Assembly (NCBI RefSeq): GCF_032062135.1
Contig: NC_092859.1
Location: forward strand, 123,037,259-123,101,258
DNA: 64,000 bases
Direction of reading: 5' to 3'
DNA from: Pyxicephalus adspersus
Taxonomy: Eukaryota > Chordata > Amphibia > Anura > Pyxicephalidae
The notes beneath the pieces were generated by a model that was given only the letters and a program-made list of their open reading frames with translations, searched no databases and was not told the origin of the DNA. The translations under genes were made by a program, and so were the position numbers. The stretch's first letter is position 1, and each line of letters begins with the position of its first letter. Shown piece after piece: positions 24,862-36,850 of this stretch.

Positions 24862-26823
24862 TTAGTATCTGTATCCTTCCCTCCTAGTCTATTCATGAGG
24901 CCCAGTGTTTTCCTAAATCAAATGATTATTGGTATTTAGGGTATTTATTTTATATTATTATGCACAGGATGTAGGTAAAAATAGAACCTCCTCATTTCTG
25001 TACATAAAACTGTTTGTTTTGCTAGTGATCTTTATCTACACTTTAAGAGTGAGGACTGCAACAGCAAATATATTATAATCTACTATTACTTTGCTCTCTG
25101 GACTAGGCCTGTAACTTTATAGTGACCTATAGCCCTGCAATAAGCAAAGCTCGCACTTCCTACTGATTGGAGATCACAAGCTCGGACTCAGCTGGAGGTA
25201 TGTTGGACCTCTGCAAAGAGACCACTGCTTTCACACAAAACAAGGGTACCTTTCTGCAGTATTCTGGCAGGGGGAAAGGGCTCACTCAGCCTATGTCAGC
25301 TTTCCAAAGAAAATAACTTGCAAATCTTTTGTTGGATGCCTCATAGAATATAATTATCTGAATAAAAATGGGCTTTACTGAAAGTTAGGAGGCACTGCTG
25401 GTCAGCTTTATGTGAAAATATCTTTTTTTTTCATTTTTTTTTCTTTTATTTGAGGATAATAAGAGGATAAACAGAAGATACATATATATATATTAAAAAA
25501 AACATTAAAAAATACATATATTCATGGGAAACAACAGAAAAGTCAACATATTTGCTCTACCAAAAAATATGCTGAAAAAATTTCTATTTACCTTGCTTTT
25601 TCTGCATTTTTTTGTGTAGTAATAAGCATCCCACGAGGCTTTAGACAAACAGAAAGAAAGTTAGAACAATGTCTGATTTTAGTGTGTTTTAGACACTAAA
25701 CTAACATTAAATACAAGAGATCTGTTTCACCCCTACACCACTTATCCTTCTCCAAACGAGAACTTAAAAATAATTTGTCCCCATCCTGACATCATTTCTG
25801 ACTTATTGTTACTAAGCCTGAAATTAGGTAATAAGGAAAGAAGGAAAAAGTTTAGGCTACAGAAGAACATTAAACTGTGTACCACTAAACTACCTGGAAG
25901 ATGGGGTGCCAGAAGAAGAGATTCAGATTTATTGGAGGTGCAGATTGCCCAAGCTTTAGGAAAGAAATATTTATTCATTAACAAATAATAAATATTCATA
26001 TTGCTTGGTGGTAAAAGTGGTAGTACAAAAGTGTCTTTTGAAAAATCATGAGATACTTTCAACTATCAAAAAGATTTGTTCTTCTAGAGGCTACTGATGC
26101 TGACAGTACATGTTAATCAGTGGCAAAGAAAAGCATGAGCTACATCTGAATGTCAGAATGGCCTGTAAAAGCCCTTTATGTGAACAGTTCTTTGTTCTGA
26201 TTCTCAGCAGCACAATAGCTACCCAATTCACTGGCAAGTGCTATTCATTCTTCAGATAAACTCGTGTGTGTTGAGATGTCAGCATAGCATTGTGGAGTCT
26301 ACTCCTGCTTATCTGGAACAATACAGACTATCTGTGTATTACATTAAATAGAAGAGTTTGTAAAGTCTGGTTTAGCCCCAAGCTTTCACTGCCCCACACT
26401 GGAACAAACAAGGAATTGCTATGTGTTCTTGCAAATGTGATTAAACAAACAAAAAGATATTAAACTTAAACTAATATTCACATAAAAGGAGAAAAAAAGA
26501 AAGAGTAAAAGCTTCCTTTTACTTTATTGCAGCATATTAATGCGGGTCTTTCTTAGGCCATTTCACATGGATTTACCTCCCAATTGTCCCTCAATTTGTA
26601 GTACATCTGTCCTGCTTTCTTCCTCAGTTGCCCCTTTTTTGAGGGGCGAATATATACACCACCTTAAAAGTAATATGTTATTTTGCAACAATCTTTTCAC
26701 ACAGCCTTTAATATATTCCATTTAGGTTATTTGTCACTCAGGGTATCTGCACTTAGGACGATGTGTCAAGTTGCGGTATGGTGGGGGGGGGGCATGTACC
26801 TTTTCTGCACCAGGACCCATAGT
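24862..26823. other. Non-coding stretch, nothing recognised
   Basis: T-rich and A-rich tracts lie near 25420 and 25490. Frames at 25742-26062 and 25806-25988 lack splice or motif support. Confidence 0.4.
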
Positions 26824-27112
26824 ACTCAGTAATTATATAGCAACAACATATTATGCAGCGCTTTACAAAGTCCATAGTCATATTACTAACTGTTCCACAA
26901 AGAGACTCACAATCTAATGTCCCTACCATAGTCATATGTCTTCAATGTAATCTAAAAAAAGGAAAGCCAACTTTTTGGATGTGGGAGGAAACCAGAATGC
27001 CCCCGGGTGAAACCGCAGATACAGAGAGAAAATACAAACTCCTTGCAGATAGTGTCCTAGTCAGGATACGAACTGTGACCTAGTGCTAACCACTGAGCCA
27101 ACTGTGCTTCCC
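26824..27112 (-). repeat. tRNA-headed SINE with clear A-box-like motif
   Basis: On the - strand it begins AGTTGGCTCAGTGGTTAGCA, very close to the tRNA A box. It then has CAGTTCGTATCCTGACTAGG (B-box-like), the GGTTTCCTCCCACATCC core, and a tail with GACTATGGACTTTGTAAAGC and GCTGCATAATATGTTG. Confidence 0.85.
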
Positions 27113-30100
27113 ACAGTCTACAGTCAAAGGTCTGTAGCCATGCCACTGGTGAGCTGCTTTTGCTAGTGAAAGAGGTGTAATTTGTACTCTAAACTTCGGG
27201 TCAGGAGAAAAGTTGGAAAAAACAAAAAGGTGTAAAAAAACTGTAGCCCTGTTATGGGGGGGGTCATGTAAATGGCTCCCACAAAACAAGCTATGGCGCT
27301 AACCTGTAGATAACAAAGAGGATCCTGGGCCTTCACTATATGGAAGAGTGAGGATAATAATAAAGTTGGCAGTGCCTCCACCCAGGACAGGGTCTCTGTT
27401 AGCAGAGGGGCTCCCTTCCTGGGACATTAACCAGAAATAATAACAGTAATATAAAACAGCACCCGAGGAACCACTACACCCAGCATGCAACATTAACCTT
27501 TGCCCGTAAATGAACACACAGGTTGGAGTATTTGTAAGCTTTATATCTCAAAATAGTAATAACAATATATACAATCAATAAACATCAATGAATACATATA
27601 TCAAGCACATAGCAGAGTCCTGAGGAGAATTGTGCACAGATATACCCGGGTATATATACAGTCTATTACCACAAATACCTTCAGTACTGATCAGTATCAG
27701 GATGAGTTGCAGAGGCCTCTGGAGTTGATTGTAGAAAAGATATCCTGATGAGATGATCCTGGAAACAGCAAGGAAATCCTCCAACCGACAATTGTGCTGT
27801 GTATGCTGTGATCCTGTATTGCAGGGATGCAGGCAAAGTCTCTGGAGTTCAGGAACAATCTGCCCTACCACTTAGACCCTAGCAATCACACTAATCTGCC
27901 AATGCAACCGGACCTCTGCTACCTTGGGCCATCGGATGCCTAACCTATGCTAGCTGTAACTAGACAGAGGGTGCAGATCAGGAAAGATAACTGAAAAGGA
28001 CAGAGCCAAAATATATTTTTGTATATAGCAGATACACTGACTGTAGGGATATCCCAAAGTGATCTCTGATAAGATATCACATATACCCGATTAATACAGA
28101 GGGAATTATTATAATACTGCACTACATACAGACAAGGCAGTCAGTGTCTTCTGGAAGGCATGCAAGCACCTATCCTGGCTGAGCACATGTTCTCATCTCT
28201 GTCCCTGTACCTCCTGCATTTCTCTATATCCTGATGGGGTTTCCCAGGCCACTATCAGGGGCAGGAAAACTTCAACAACTTTATTTGCTATTTACAAAGT
28301 TACACCTCAGCAAGCAGATAAAAAAAGGCAGACCCCTACAAAACATTAGGGTCTGTGATAATACTAGAAGTGGAAGCAGGGCCAAGTATGTCCTGTCATG
28401 ATGCAGCAGCTAATGAAAAGAACCATTTGACAAATAAGTTCATATATTTATGATAAAATAAAGAAATATTGAATATGTAAACATGAACAAGCACTGTTTT
28501 TTTTTTTTTTTTGGCTGTTGGTTTTTTATTGAATCTAATGCCTAATCTATTGAAAGAGCCTACCCGTTGTGCTGCTGCCTTACAAGTGTAGCAGAGGGGA
28601 CTGTAATAAAATATAATAGGCCTAATGGGATGTAGATAGTATTTTTATCCTTACAACTAGTATTCTTATATTAGTCCCTAAATTATATTAACAAAAGTGA
28701 TTTAAAATTTGACACCTTAAAGTACCTATGATCTAGGACTTAATCTATATCAGCCCAGAAGAGCTCATTATTGTGTGTATGTTAACTCCACCACACACCC
28801 CAATTATCATATTTAAAAAAATATTGGTTTGGAAGGATAGCCTTAAGCTGTACATAGGTGCCAGATTTTTGATGCCCATTTCTGAAAATCTAGCATCAGA
28901 CCAGGATTCCCACGCCCTCATTTGGTGATTTGCCATGTCAACTTACAAAACAAGCGAATGCTAGTTATAGCTACTGTTCTGGTGAATGATGCAGTAAGAA
29001 AACTCATACCTCTCTCCCATCTTTATATAACAGAATAGAGTGCTCCTCAATGGCCAAGCAACCAATCTGTAGAGCAATCTTTTCTTCTGAATGCCACACG
29101 GAACAATCATTTGGGGAAACAATCATTAGACTTTAGTTCAAGTTCACATTGAAATGTAGGCCACTGAGAACGTAGAGACTCAACTATGCTTTATTCAGTA
29201 GCAATGTTGTGCAATGCATAGGTTTGGCAACATATTGTGAAGGAAAAAAGGGAGTACAATGAAGATCTAAGTAATAAGGCTTTGTTGTTGATTGGATTGG
29301 GAAGCATAAGGGCAAAGAAGGCCAAAGACAACATTGAGATGACAGCCTGGGGGTGGAAGTGAAGGTGAAATAATGAACTTATTTAAGACATGTGAATCCT
29401 TATCAACATATAAGGATGTTACCAAATGTTCAGTTAATATATGTAAACAAATATCGTTGAAGAGTGTAATAATTTTTTTCCCCAGGTGCCCCTGGAATAC
29501 ATTGGTAGCCTGAATTTCAAGCATCCAGTAAATGTATTCAAAATAAATGCTGAAACATTGCCAAATGAGTAGCTCACTAAAGCTTGTTATCTGAAAAGTA
29601 TGGGAAGTCTAGTCTGGGAAGAAAAAAACTAAGGCATAAGCAGTACATTTCTACAATACATGAACATTTACCTGAATTAATTACTTTAAAAAACATTGAA
29701 TGTGCAAAGTCCCTGTTTATTGTTAGGATGAGCCTGGCCCTGACCATGGGTCCAGAATCATACTCCTTATGGTGTTTTTCTCAATATCATGCTAATGGGT
29801 TAACTTTATTACTTCTTCATCAGTTTTCCTGTTACCTTTCACCCTATGCCTGCTTGATTACCTTGTCCATAATTATCTGGTTTGCTCAGCCCTAGGATTA
29901 TTCGAGTGCTTCTCCTTCTCTCAGTAATTGCTGTTTTAGTATGTATTTTGGTTTCCAGCAAATATGGAAAGAGAGTGATAAGAAAAGAATAGAGCGAATG
30001 AGAATAAAGGGTTTACAACCTAGTGCTTTATCATCAAAAATATGTATTGCTAAAAACAATATTCTAATGCAAGGAAGGTCTGGATGAATACAGCACCTCT

Positions 30101-30218
30101 AATAGCCCATCAAAATACATCAATCTGTAAGCCATGGCCAACAGGAGAACCAGTCCTGAGATGATCGAATATACTTATCAAGCACTGTCTCTCTGTGGAG
30201 CATTAGTATTATTATTAT
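27113..30218. other. Probable decayed repeat plus unrecognised sequence
   Basis: About 27285-28400 is denser in GC and has a retroelement-like feel: a TTTGTAAGCTTTATATCTCA block, and in complement an AATAAA motif within GCAAATAAAGTTGTTGAAG. I found no terminal TG/CA pair with a target duplication, so it stays unclassified. The remainder has a poly-T run at about 28497-28511 and nothing else I can support. Confidence 0.3.
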
Positions 30219-30347
30219 CCTAGATTGTAAGCTCTTCAGGGCAGGGTCCTCTCCTCCTCCTGTGTCACTGTCTGTCATTTGCTACCCCTATTTAATGTAC
30301 AGCGCTGCATAATACGTTGGCGCTCCATAAATCCTGTTTATTGATAT
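30219..30347 (+). repeat. SINE type-B tail
   Basis: It contains AGATTGTAAGCTCTTCAGGG, CAGGGTCCTCTCCTCCTCC, TGTGTCACTGTCTGTC, ATTTAATGTACAGCGCTGC and ATAATACGTTGGCGC, ending AATCCTGTTTATTG. Type B differs from type A in the stretch between GATTGTAAGCTC and ACAGCGCTGC. Confidence 0.85.
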
Positions 30348-30422
30348 TACTAATAACAATAATAAAACAGTATTTATGTAGTGCCAACATATTATGCAGT
30401 GCTGTACTTTAAATAGGGCACG
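30348..30422 (-). repeat. SINE tail in opposite orientation
   Basis: AACAGTATTTATGTAGTGCC, AACATATTATGCAGTGCTG and TACTTTAAATAGGG are the complement of the type-B end. With 30219-30347 this makes a second inverted SINE pair, with essentially no spacer. Confidence 0.8.
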
Positions 30423-30864
30423 TTTTTGAGATTTTCCAAGTTTCCTGTTTTGGGAAATATCCCTTTATCCACTTTTTTCTTGTTTATATGTCTGTTTAGC
30501 CATCTTGCCTAGTCTAGAAAATATTTGCCAATAAAGTTGTTCCTCTGTGTTTCTTACTTTCATCAGACAGCAATCGTCTGTTTTCTGTCTCCATGACCTC
30601 TTGCTATCCCTTGCTCTCGTTCTTGTAGTATTGCTGAAAAGCTTGGAACAAGCTCCCATAGACCAGGAATGTCTTCTTGGATTTTTCAGCAAAGTGTCAA
30701 ATCTGTCACCTGCCCTCCTGTGTGTTCTGTTCCGTTTTCTGACCTTCTGTGCCTGTGAAGTTCTCCTGCTTAAATTTGGCCAGCTCCAGTTATTTTAATC
30801 TTTACCTATCAGCTCTGTGCTCTTTTTTTACGTCAGTCATCAGAATGCTTTAATCCAGAATAGT
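30423..30864. other. Unrecognised, possibly old LTR-type repeat
   Basis: Open on both strands for about 75-83 codons (30465-30798), pyrimidine-rich on +, with no recognisable motif. I call no gene here. Confidence 0.3.
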
Positions 30865-31143
30865 TTGGAGTTTGCAGGTTCTCCCCGTGTCTGCGTGGGT
30901 TTCCTCCGGGTACTCCGGTTTCCTCCGAGTACTCCGGTTTCCTCCCACATCCCAAAAACATGCAGTTAGGTTAATTGGCTTCTCCCTAACAATTGACCTT
31001 AGACTACATTAATCACATATGACTATGGTAGGGACATTAGATTGTGAGCTCCTTTGAGGGACAGTTAGTGACATGACTATGGACTTTGTACAGCGCTGCG
31101 TAATATGATGGCGCTATATAAATACTGTAAATAATAATAATAG
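30865..31143 (+). repeat. SINE without head, with internal 21-bp duplication
   Basis: It starts TTTGGAGTTTGCAGGTTCTC and carries the core block GGTTTCCTCCGGGTACTCC. A slightly changed second copy (GGTTTCCTCCGAGTACTCC) follows at once. It then has CCCACATCCCAAAAACATGC and a full type-A tail ending GATGGCGCTATATAAATACT with AATAATAAT. Confidence 0.85.
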
Positions 31144-32362
31144 TTAATTTACAACTCTATGTGTTCTGTCACCTACTGTATATACAACATTTATAACTAC
31201 TTTAATCAATTCCCCACTTCTATATAATAAATGTTCACAAAGATGAAACCAAACTAATAAAATAAATTTTGAGAAGGATTCTTCAGGTTTTAGGGGGGAA
31301 TACACTGAAAAACCAAAAAGTCACCAGGAGGTAGAGCTAAATGACAAAAGAGATATGGAATGTCTGCACTGCACAGTACATGCACCATGTAGTGTATATC
31401 TCCTGACCTTTCTGCAATAAAAGACTTGCCTGCTCAACATTTTCAAATTTGAAAGGTTAGTTCCCATTTAAAAACCTTTATTTAATTTGCCTGGATGCAT
31501 TGATATGATCTCTCCTTTCTCATTTAGCTCAATGTTACTGCCTAAGGTCAGATAATTAAGGCCACTAAAATTTCAGGGGAAAAGATTTTAATTACTGCCA
31601 AAACCATTGACAATTAATTAATACGTAAGATTTAAAGATGCATACACAAGGGGCAGCTGTTGTAGTACACCACTGTTACTGTATTATGCATTACTAATGC
31701 ACTGATTTATAGAATTCCCCATGTTTACATGAATATAATAATATAATAAGTGTATGCATTCTGTGTGTTACATGTATACATGCACTTACAGATGGAACCT
31801 TGGAAAATGTCTTTCTAGATGCAGACTTAGGATGTGCGTGTATCATGTGACCTGCGATCTGGGAGCTATCACATAACGCATACAATTGTTCCCACCTCAG
31901 ACATGAGGCACCAACAATGAGGGCTGTAATCTGTTAGGAAATATGTCAGCCCTATGGGAACGTTCTGGCTGCTCACAGAGATTGTAATGCTGTGCTGGAA
32001 AATTCAGGGAAAAATTCAGGAATTTAATAAGACAATTTTTAAAAAAAATTCTAAAATGTTATTCTGGCTATTGGAAATGTTTAAAGGAGCCAAGCAGACA
32101 AATAGCTAAATTTAAAGGTACATTGATGAGGCATAAACTATACTCCCTATTAGAAGATTTCTAATTTTGATAATTCAGTCACCATCCTATGTTGGGTAGC
32201 CAGGATCTAAACCTGATTTCTCTCCTCTGCAATTATGCAACCTAGTGAAGTAAACATTTTTGCCTTATGCAATAATTATTACAAATAAAAGATATACATC
32301 AAAACACGTCAATTTAAAAAAAAAAAAATTACAATTGTCGGGAAAAGTCAATGCATGTAAAA
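31144..32362. other. Non-coding stretch, nothing recognised
   Basis: No exon-like or repeat-like signal that I can support. Confidence 0.4.
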
Positions 32363-32784
32363 GAGGGACTGAAGTTCTGTTTTGAAAATCTGTGATCAGG
32401 CAGGTATTTATTGCAGAAAGGGACGTGAGATGTCACTTCTACAATAAAACATACTTACCCGCCTGTCTTCTTATGAATAGAAAAAACACTAAGCTGCGAA
32501 TGTGCGGAGCTCAAAATGGGATGACGGGATACCTGGCGCTTCCCTAAATGACTTCTGCACACCTGTGGGTTACATCATCCTGGCACAACCAATCAAGATG
32601 CCCAAAGATTGAAACCAGGAAGAGAAGAAAGATGATAGGGCCACCTCTGACAAAACAGCGGAAGGTGACTGCATTTAAAAAATTGCGATCAGACCGGTAA
32701 GGTTATTTTAATGATAAAGGGACATCACCTGTCCCTTCTACAATAAAGGACCTGCCTGGTTACATTTTCTTAGTGTAGTTCCTC
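32363..32784. mobile_element. Miniature element of the GCAGGCAGG family, near full length
   Basis: Left part: GAGGGACTGAAGTTCTG, GATCAGGCAGGTATTTATTG, TCACTTCTACAATAAAACAT. Right part: GATCAGACCGGTAAGG, CCCTTCTACAATAAAGGACC, and TAGTGTAGTTCCTC, the imperfect complement of the left end. The middle holds CAACCAATCAAGATGCCCAA. No target duplication is clear. Class uncertain. Confidence 0.55.
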
Positions 32785-33060
32785 TTCATTACACAACCTA
32801 TTGCGGATCGGTGCACACTAGAACACATTTATATACATGTGAAGTGCATTGTGATGTATGTTGACATATGTTTTCTATAATTTCAATGTAAAATGCATGC
32901 TTGCAAAAATGCACCAAAACAAAAAGGACATAATCTAGTCTTATTGTGCCTTTTCTGTGCAGGGAATGTAACGATGGCAATGTAACAGGAGAATAATGAA
33001 GTATTTAAAAATACATTTAAATATATTTTTGAATACATATTTAGATTAAAAATTAGTCCT

Positions 33061-33543
33061 CTGGGAGAAAATCGACAGCCCCCTCACTAGACATTGGATA
33101 CGTAGGGTGAATGAAATAAGGTTAATTAAGGATCTGAACAAAAAATTTCTGGCTACTTGGGCACCTTGGATAATGTTCCAAGAATCGGCTGAATACAAGA
33201 ATCTGCTGGGAGAACAGAGTGTAGAAATTGCTACAAGGGTGTAGTCAGGAGGGCGTTTATTTGGCTGTAGGAAATTGGTTACATGGGGAAAGAGGGGTTG
33301 GTTTTGGACAACGGCTTTGAGGGATCTGGGTTTCTGTGATATCGGTACGGTGATATTTTACATCTGGCTCAGAACGTTTGGGTTCTATTCAGTTTGTTAT
33401 GTGTGTTTTATTGTTGTGTTGTTTATATTTGGAGTTTAATGTAATAGAACATTATTTGATTGAAATACTGCAACGATTGTATGTTCTGTATGTTTTTGTT
33501 ATGGAAAATTATATAAAATCAATAAAAACAAAATGTTTAAAAA
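33061..33543 (+). mobile_element. 5'-truncated L1-like LINE insertion with 13-bp target duplication
   Basis: AAAAATTAGTCCT stands on both sides (33048-33060 and 33544-33556). Between them lies the C-terminal end of an ORF2-like frame (33062-33244), a G/T-rich 3' untranslated part, AATCAATAAAAAC (a polyadenylation-signal-like AATAAA) and a poly-A run. This is the classic product of target-primed reverse transcription. It landed in an older SINE: GGAGTTTGCACATTCTC continues to the right of the insertion. Confidence 0.85.
33062..33244 (+). pseudogene. C-terminal end of LINE ORF2-like protein
   Basis: Sixty codons run to a TAG. The residues begin WEKIDSPLTRHWIRRVNE and continue IRLIKDLNKKFLATWAPWI to the stop. 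The spacing W-x3-V-N-E followed by K-K-F-x3-W-x2-W is what I recall from the far C-terminus of vertebrate L1/Tx1-type ORF2, behind the reverse transcriptase. Endonuclease and reverse transcriptase domains are absent because the insertion is 5'-truncated, so it is not functional. Confidence 0.7.
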
Positions 33544-33556
33544 AAAAATTAGTCCT

Positions 33557-33610
33557 TGGAGTTTGCACATTCTCTTAGTATTCATGTGGGTGTTTGGTTA
33601 TGGGCTTCCC
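33557..33610 (+). repeat. Decayed SINE core remnant
   Basis: TTGGAGTTTGCACATTCTC followed by ATTCATGTGGGTGTTTGG resembles the GGAGTTTGCAGGTTCTCC...TGCGTGGGTTTCC core. It abuts the LINE target duplication. Confidence 0.45.
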
Positions 33611-33836
33611 TGGAAATAGACCCTGGTATATGTAGAAAATGATCAAGACCAAAGTGCAGTCCTGGCTGCTTGTCTTGAATTTACAGTCAGTGGTTATCTA
33701 CATATGCAGCTTACAGAGTATACCAAACTAAGAGGGGCATTTATATGAACCAATGAATGTGATAATCACTGAATACTGTAATTCACTGAAGGTAAATCTT
33801 CATTGCATTTACAAAATCAGATAAAAACCCCCCACC

Positions 33837-33978
33837 TCCTAGATTGTAAGCTCTTTAGGGAAGGGTCTTCTCCTCCTGTGTCACTGTCTGTATCTATCTG
33901 CAACCCCTATTTAATGTACAGCGCTGCGTAATATATTGGGCGCTATATAAACCCTGTTTATTAATGATAATACTAATG
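33837..33978 (+). repeat. SINE type-B tail
   Basis: CCTAGATTGTAAGCTCTTTA, AGGGTCTTCTCCTCCTGTG, TTTAATGTACAGCGCTGCG and TAATATATTGGGCGC, ending AACCCTGTTTATTAATGATA. Confidence 0.85.
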
Positions 33979-36850
33979 TGGCAATATTTGGTTAATGCTT
34001 TAAAAATGCACCTCTGTGTAATATTTGCAATGATATAAAGCTTAAGAACATTTCAAGACAGAATAAAAAACACTATGTCAAGCTAGCTTGTGTAATATAT
34101 TGGAAAACCCTAAATGATGTGTTTGTTTATAGAGCATAGGACTGTAGGCAACAAAAGGTGCCATGAAAGAGGGAGGGTTAGTATGGAAATACACATAAAT
34201 GTTACCAACATGCATGTTAATATGTACCTCATCATTTTACAAATACAGACCTGGGAATGGCTTTCCAATGACGGTCCCCATCCAGCCTGACCAAGCTTGA
34301 GAGGATTTGCAGAAAATCCCCCAATCTAGGTGTACAAAGCTTGATGCATCATACCCAAAAATACTCAAGGTTGCATATGCAGCCATTGGTGCTTCAACTA
34401 TGTTCTAAGTAAAGCATCTGAAAATGTATGTTAACATGATATTTCATTTTTTTTTCTTAAATTTACAAAATTGTTTGAAATTCTGCTTTCTCTTCGTCAT
34501 TATAAGGTACCGAGTATAGATTATTGAGAAAAAAAATGTAACAATTGTAGCATCAGGCTGCAACACAAGAACATTGAAAAAAGCAAAGGGGGGTTTGCAT
34601 ATTTTCTGATGTGAACATGCTACAGGTTAATGGAAAAAAAATTCCTGTTTTTGGAAATATATTATTTGTGTTTTCAATTTTGATTTTATAGATATTTTCA
34701 ATATACATGCCTATATTCCCATTATATACATTCTTATGTATCACCTGGACAGGTGGTGTGGATTTACATTTATGTAGTAATGTTTGCAGTTTGCATTCAT
34801 GATCTGGTATTTAAGGATATCAGCTCTTTATTGTAGAAGGCTGAAGCAGATATGAATGATGCTGTTTCTCGTGTGAACACTTAGGGGACATACATACACC
34901 TGAAGAAACAGTTGTACATTTCTTGCGTATCACCTCGACACATTGACTGTACTAAATAGGTTGTAACAGGATTCTGCCTGGCAGCATATGGGTATACAAA
35001 TAAGGCCGATTCCAGGAACAAGACTCGCCTTAAGCTATAACGTCTACCTTGTCAAGCACATTGTGTTCATGTAATAAAACAACTACTGTATTATGGCTCA
35101 ATGGGCTATATTTAAATAGAAACTTAAACAGAAGATTTTACCTGTTAAATTGTTTATGTTGCACGGAAACAGAACGGCTAGCAATATAGTGTTTACCTAT
35201 GATATAATGGTCAGGATAAAAAGATGACTGCTCTTTAATTGCTTGGGACCTGTATTGATGATTTTTTGCTTTCTTCAAGCTGTTTTTAAATTATAATTGC
35301 AATTTTATGAAAAAGCAAAACTTGGATGCAGAACGTCAACTGCAACAGGCAATGAAGTCTAAATGATCTCATAAGCATCTAAAACTAATGATGTCATTCA
35401 CCAGGAACCCAAAGCCTTTCAACAAAGGTTCTTATGAGTTAAAATATTTTTTTCTTAGTTTTCAATAGTGCTAAAACCTCGATTAGGTTCACTTGTTGTT
35501 TGTGCCTCTGCTGGGGAAATTCACATTATCTTTATAATTGGTCCAGTGATATGTCTAGGGTACAGAAAGTGATTGGAAATTCAAAAGATGAAGATCGGCT
35601 AAAGGGAATCATTTTACAGAATGTCACATCAAGAGAATCTTTTTGGAGAATTCCAGGTGAAGGGAATCTTCCAATGGGCACACCTGTTTCTAGAAAGAGG
35701 TATTGTACAGACAGGAAAATAATATCTGGGTTCTAATTATTCCTATTCTATCTAAAATTAGAAAAAAAAAGTGTCAGCTTTCCATACACGGTAACCTTTA
35801 TCCTCTATTACAGTAAGTTACTCTGCCTGTAGTTAGTGGTGGAATGTATAATATTTTAATTGGAACCCACATGGGAAAAGGAGAAAACATTTAGAGCAGG
35901 CAGACAAATCAGATTGTGTAACATCTGGTGTACGCCTGGGCTATAACTCATTGACACGCTCCTTTCAAGCAACATAACTGTTTCTAATGCTGTCCCCTTC
36001 TTTATTAAAGGGAACCTCTGACAACAGGCATATGCAGCTGCCATTGCTAAGATGATTTTTTAAGGTGCAGGCTTCTGGTTGTTATGCTGATCCTTAGTTA
36101 AAATTGAACTCCAGGGCCCTGCCCCCTTTCTTTATGCTTATTAAAGACTATTTATATTTCATTCATTTTATTTATTATTTTCAAAATATACAGCAAGTAG
36201 GGTAAAGTATTAGCATAACAATGGAAGTCAAGTCCCTTTAAGAGTGAATAACATACCCCAATAGCCCCAATACCCCAAAACTACCAACGGATCTAGTGAA
36301 CATAACCACAAAATACCCATACAAACAGAACCCAAAAGGAGACAGGACTGAGAAGAACCGCAAAATAAAGAGGATACAAAAGAAATAAATCAAAAATGGA
36401 AACAAAAAATAAGATAAAAAGAGAAAAAATATTTTTATGAAGGTTCCCATTTATCCAAGTAATTGTATATCTAGCAGCTGCTTCATTAGATCTAACAGTG
36501 TAGGATATACCCCAAAATTTAAAACCATACAGCGCGAACACCTTAATCTAAATGCCATCACCAATAAAACATGAAATGACATGGCATTACCAACAAGTAA
36601 CACCTTCCACCATGTAATTGGATCTTTTACAGCCATGCAGACTTCCTTACACCAGGGATGTGATTATGTTAATAAAATAAGGTGGTTCAACAGATTCACA
36701 CCTTCTGATCTTGGTCAACCAACATCTATAGTGTCACATTACATGCTAGTTGCATTAAGATGTGGCTAATTAATTTTTGGGAAGAGTAAGAGTTAAAGAA
36801 AAATGTAAGAATGACAGTAAGTGACAGATATGTGTTTAGATGATAGTTTA
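33979..36850. other. Non-coding stretch, nothing recognised
   Basis: The + frame at 35500-35736 (78 codons) and the - frames at 36238-36541 do not look like proteins I know and have no splice context. Confidence 0.35.

Noticed and set aside
24276..24939. Overlapping frames of 67-114 codons on both strands
   Set aside because: They fall on the MITE at 24427-24861 and arise from its inverted symmetry and stop-poor CG-rich words.
27285..28400. Possible LTR element
   Set aside because: The texture suggests a retroelement, but no terminal TG/CA pair with a target duplication could be located.
30465..30798. Both-strand open frames of 75-83 codons
   Set aside because: No motif, no splice sites and no start context. 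More likely old repeat sequence.
35500..35736. 78-codon + frame
   Set aside because: Unremarkable composition, no splice context, no recognised motif.
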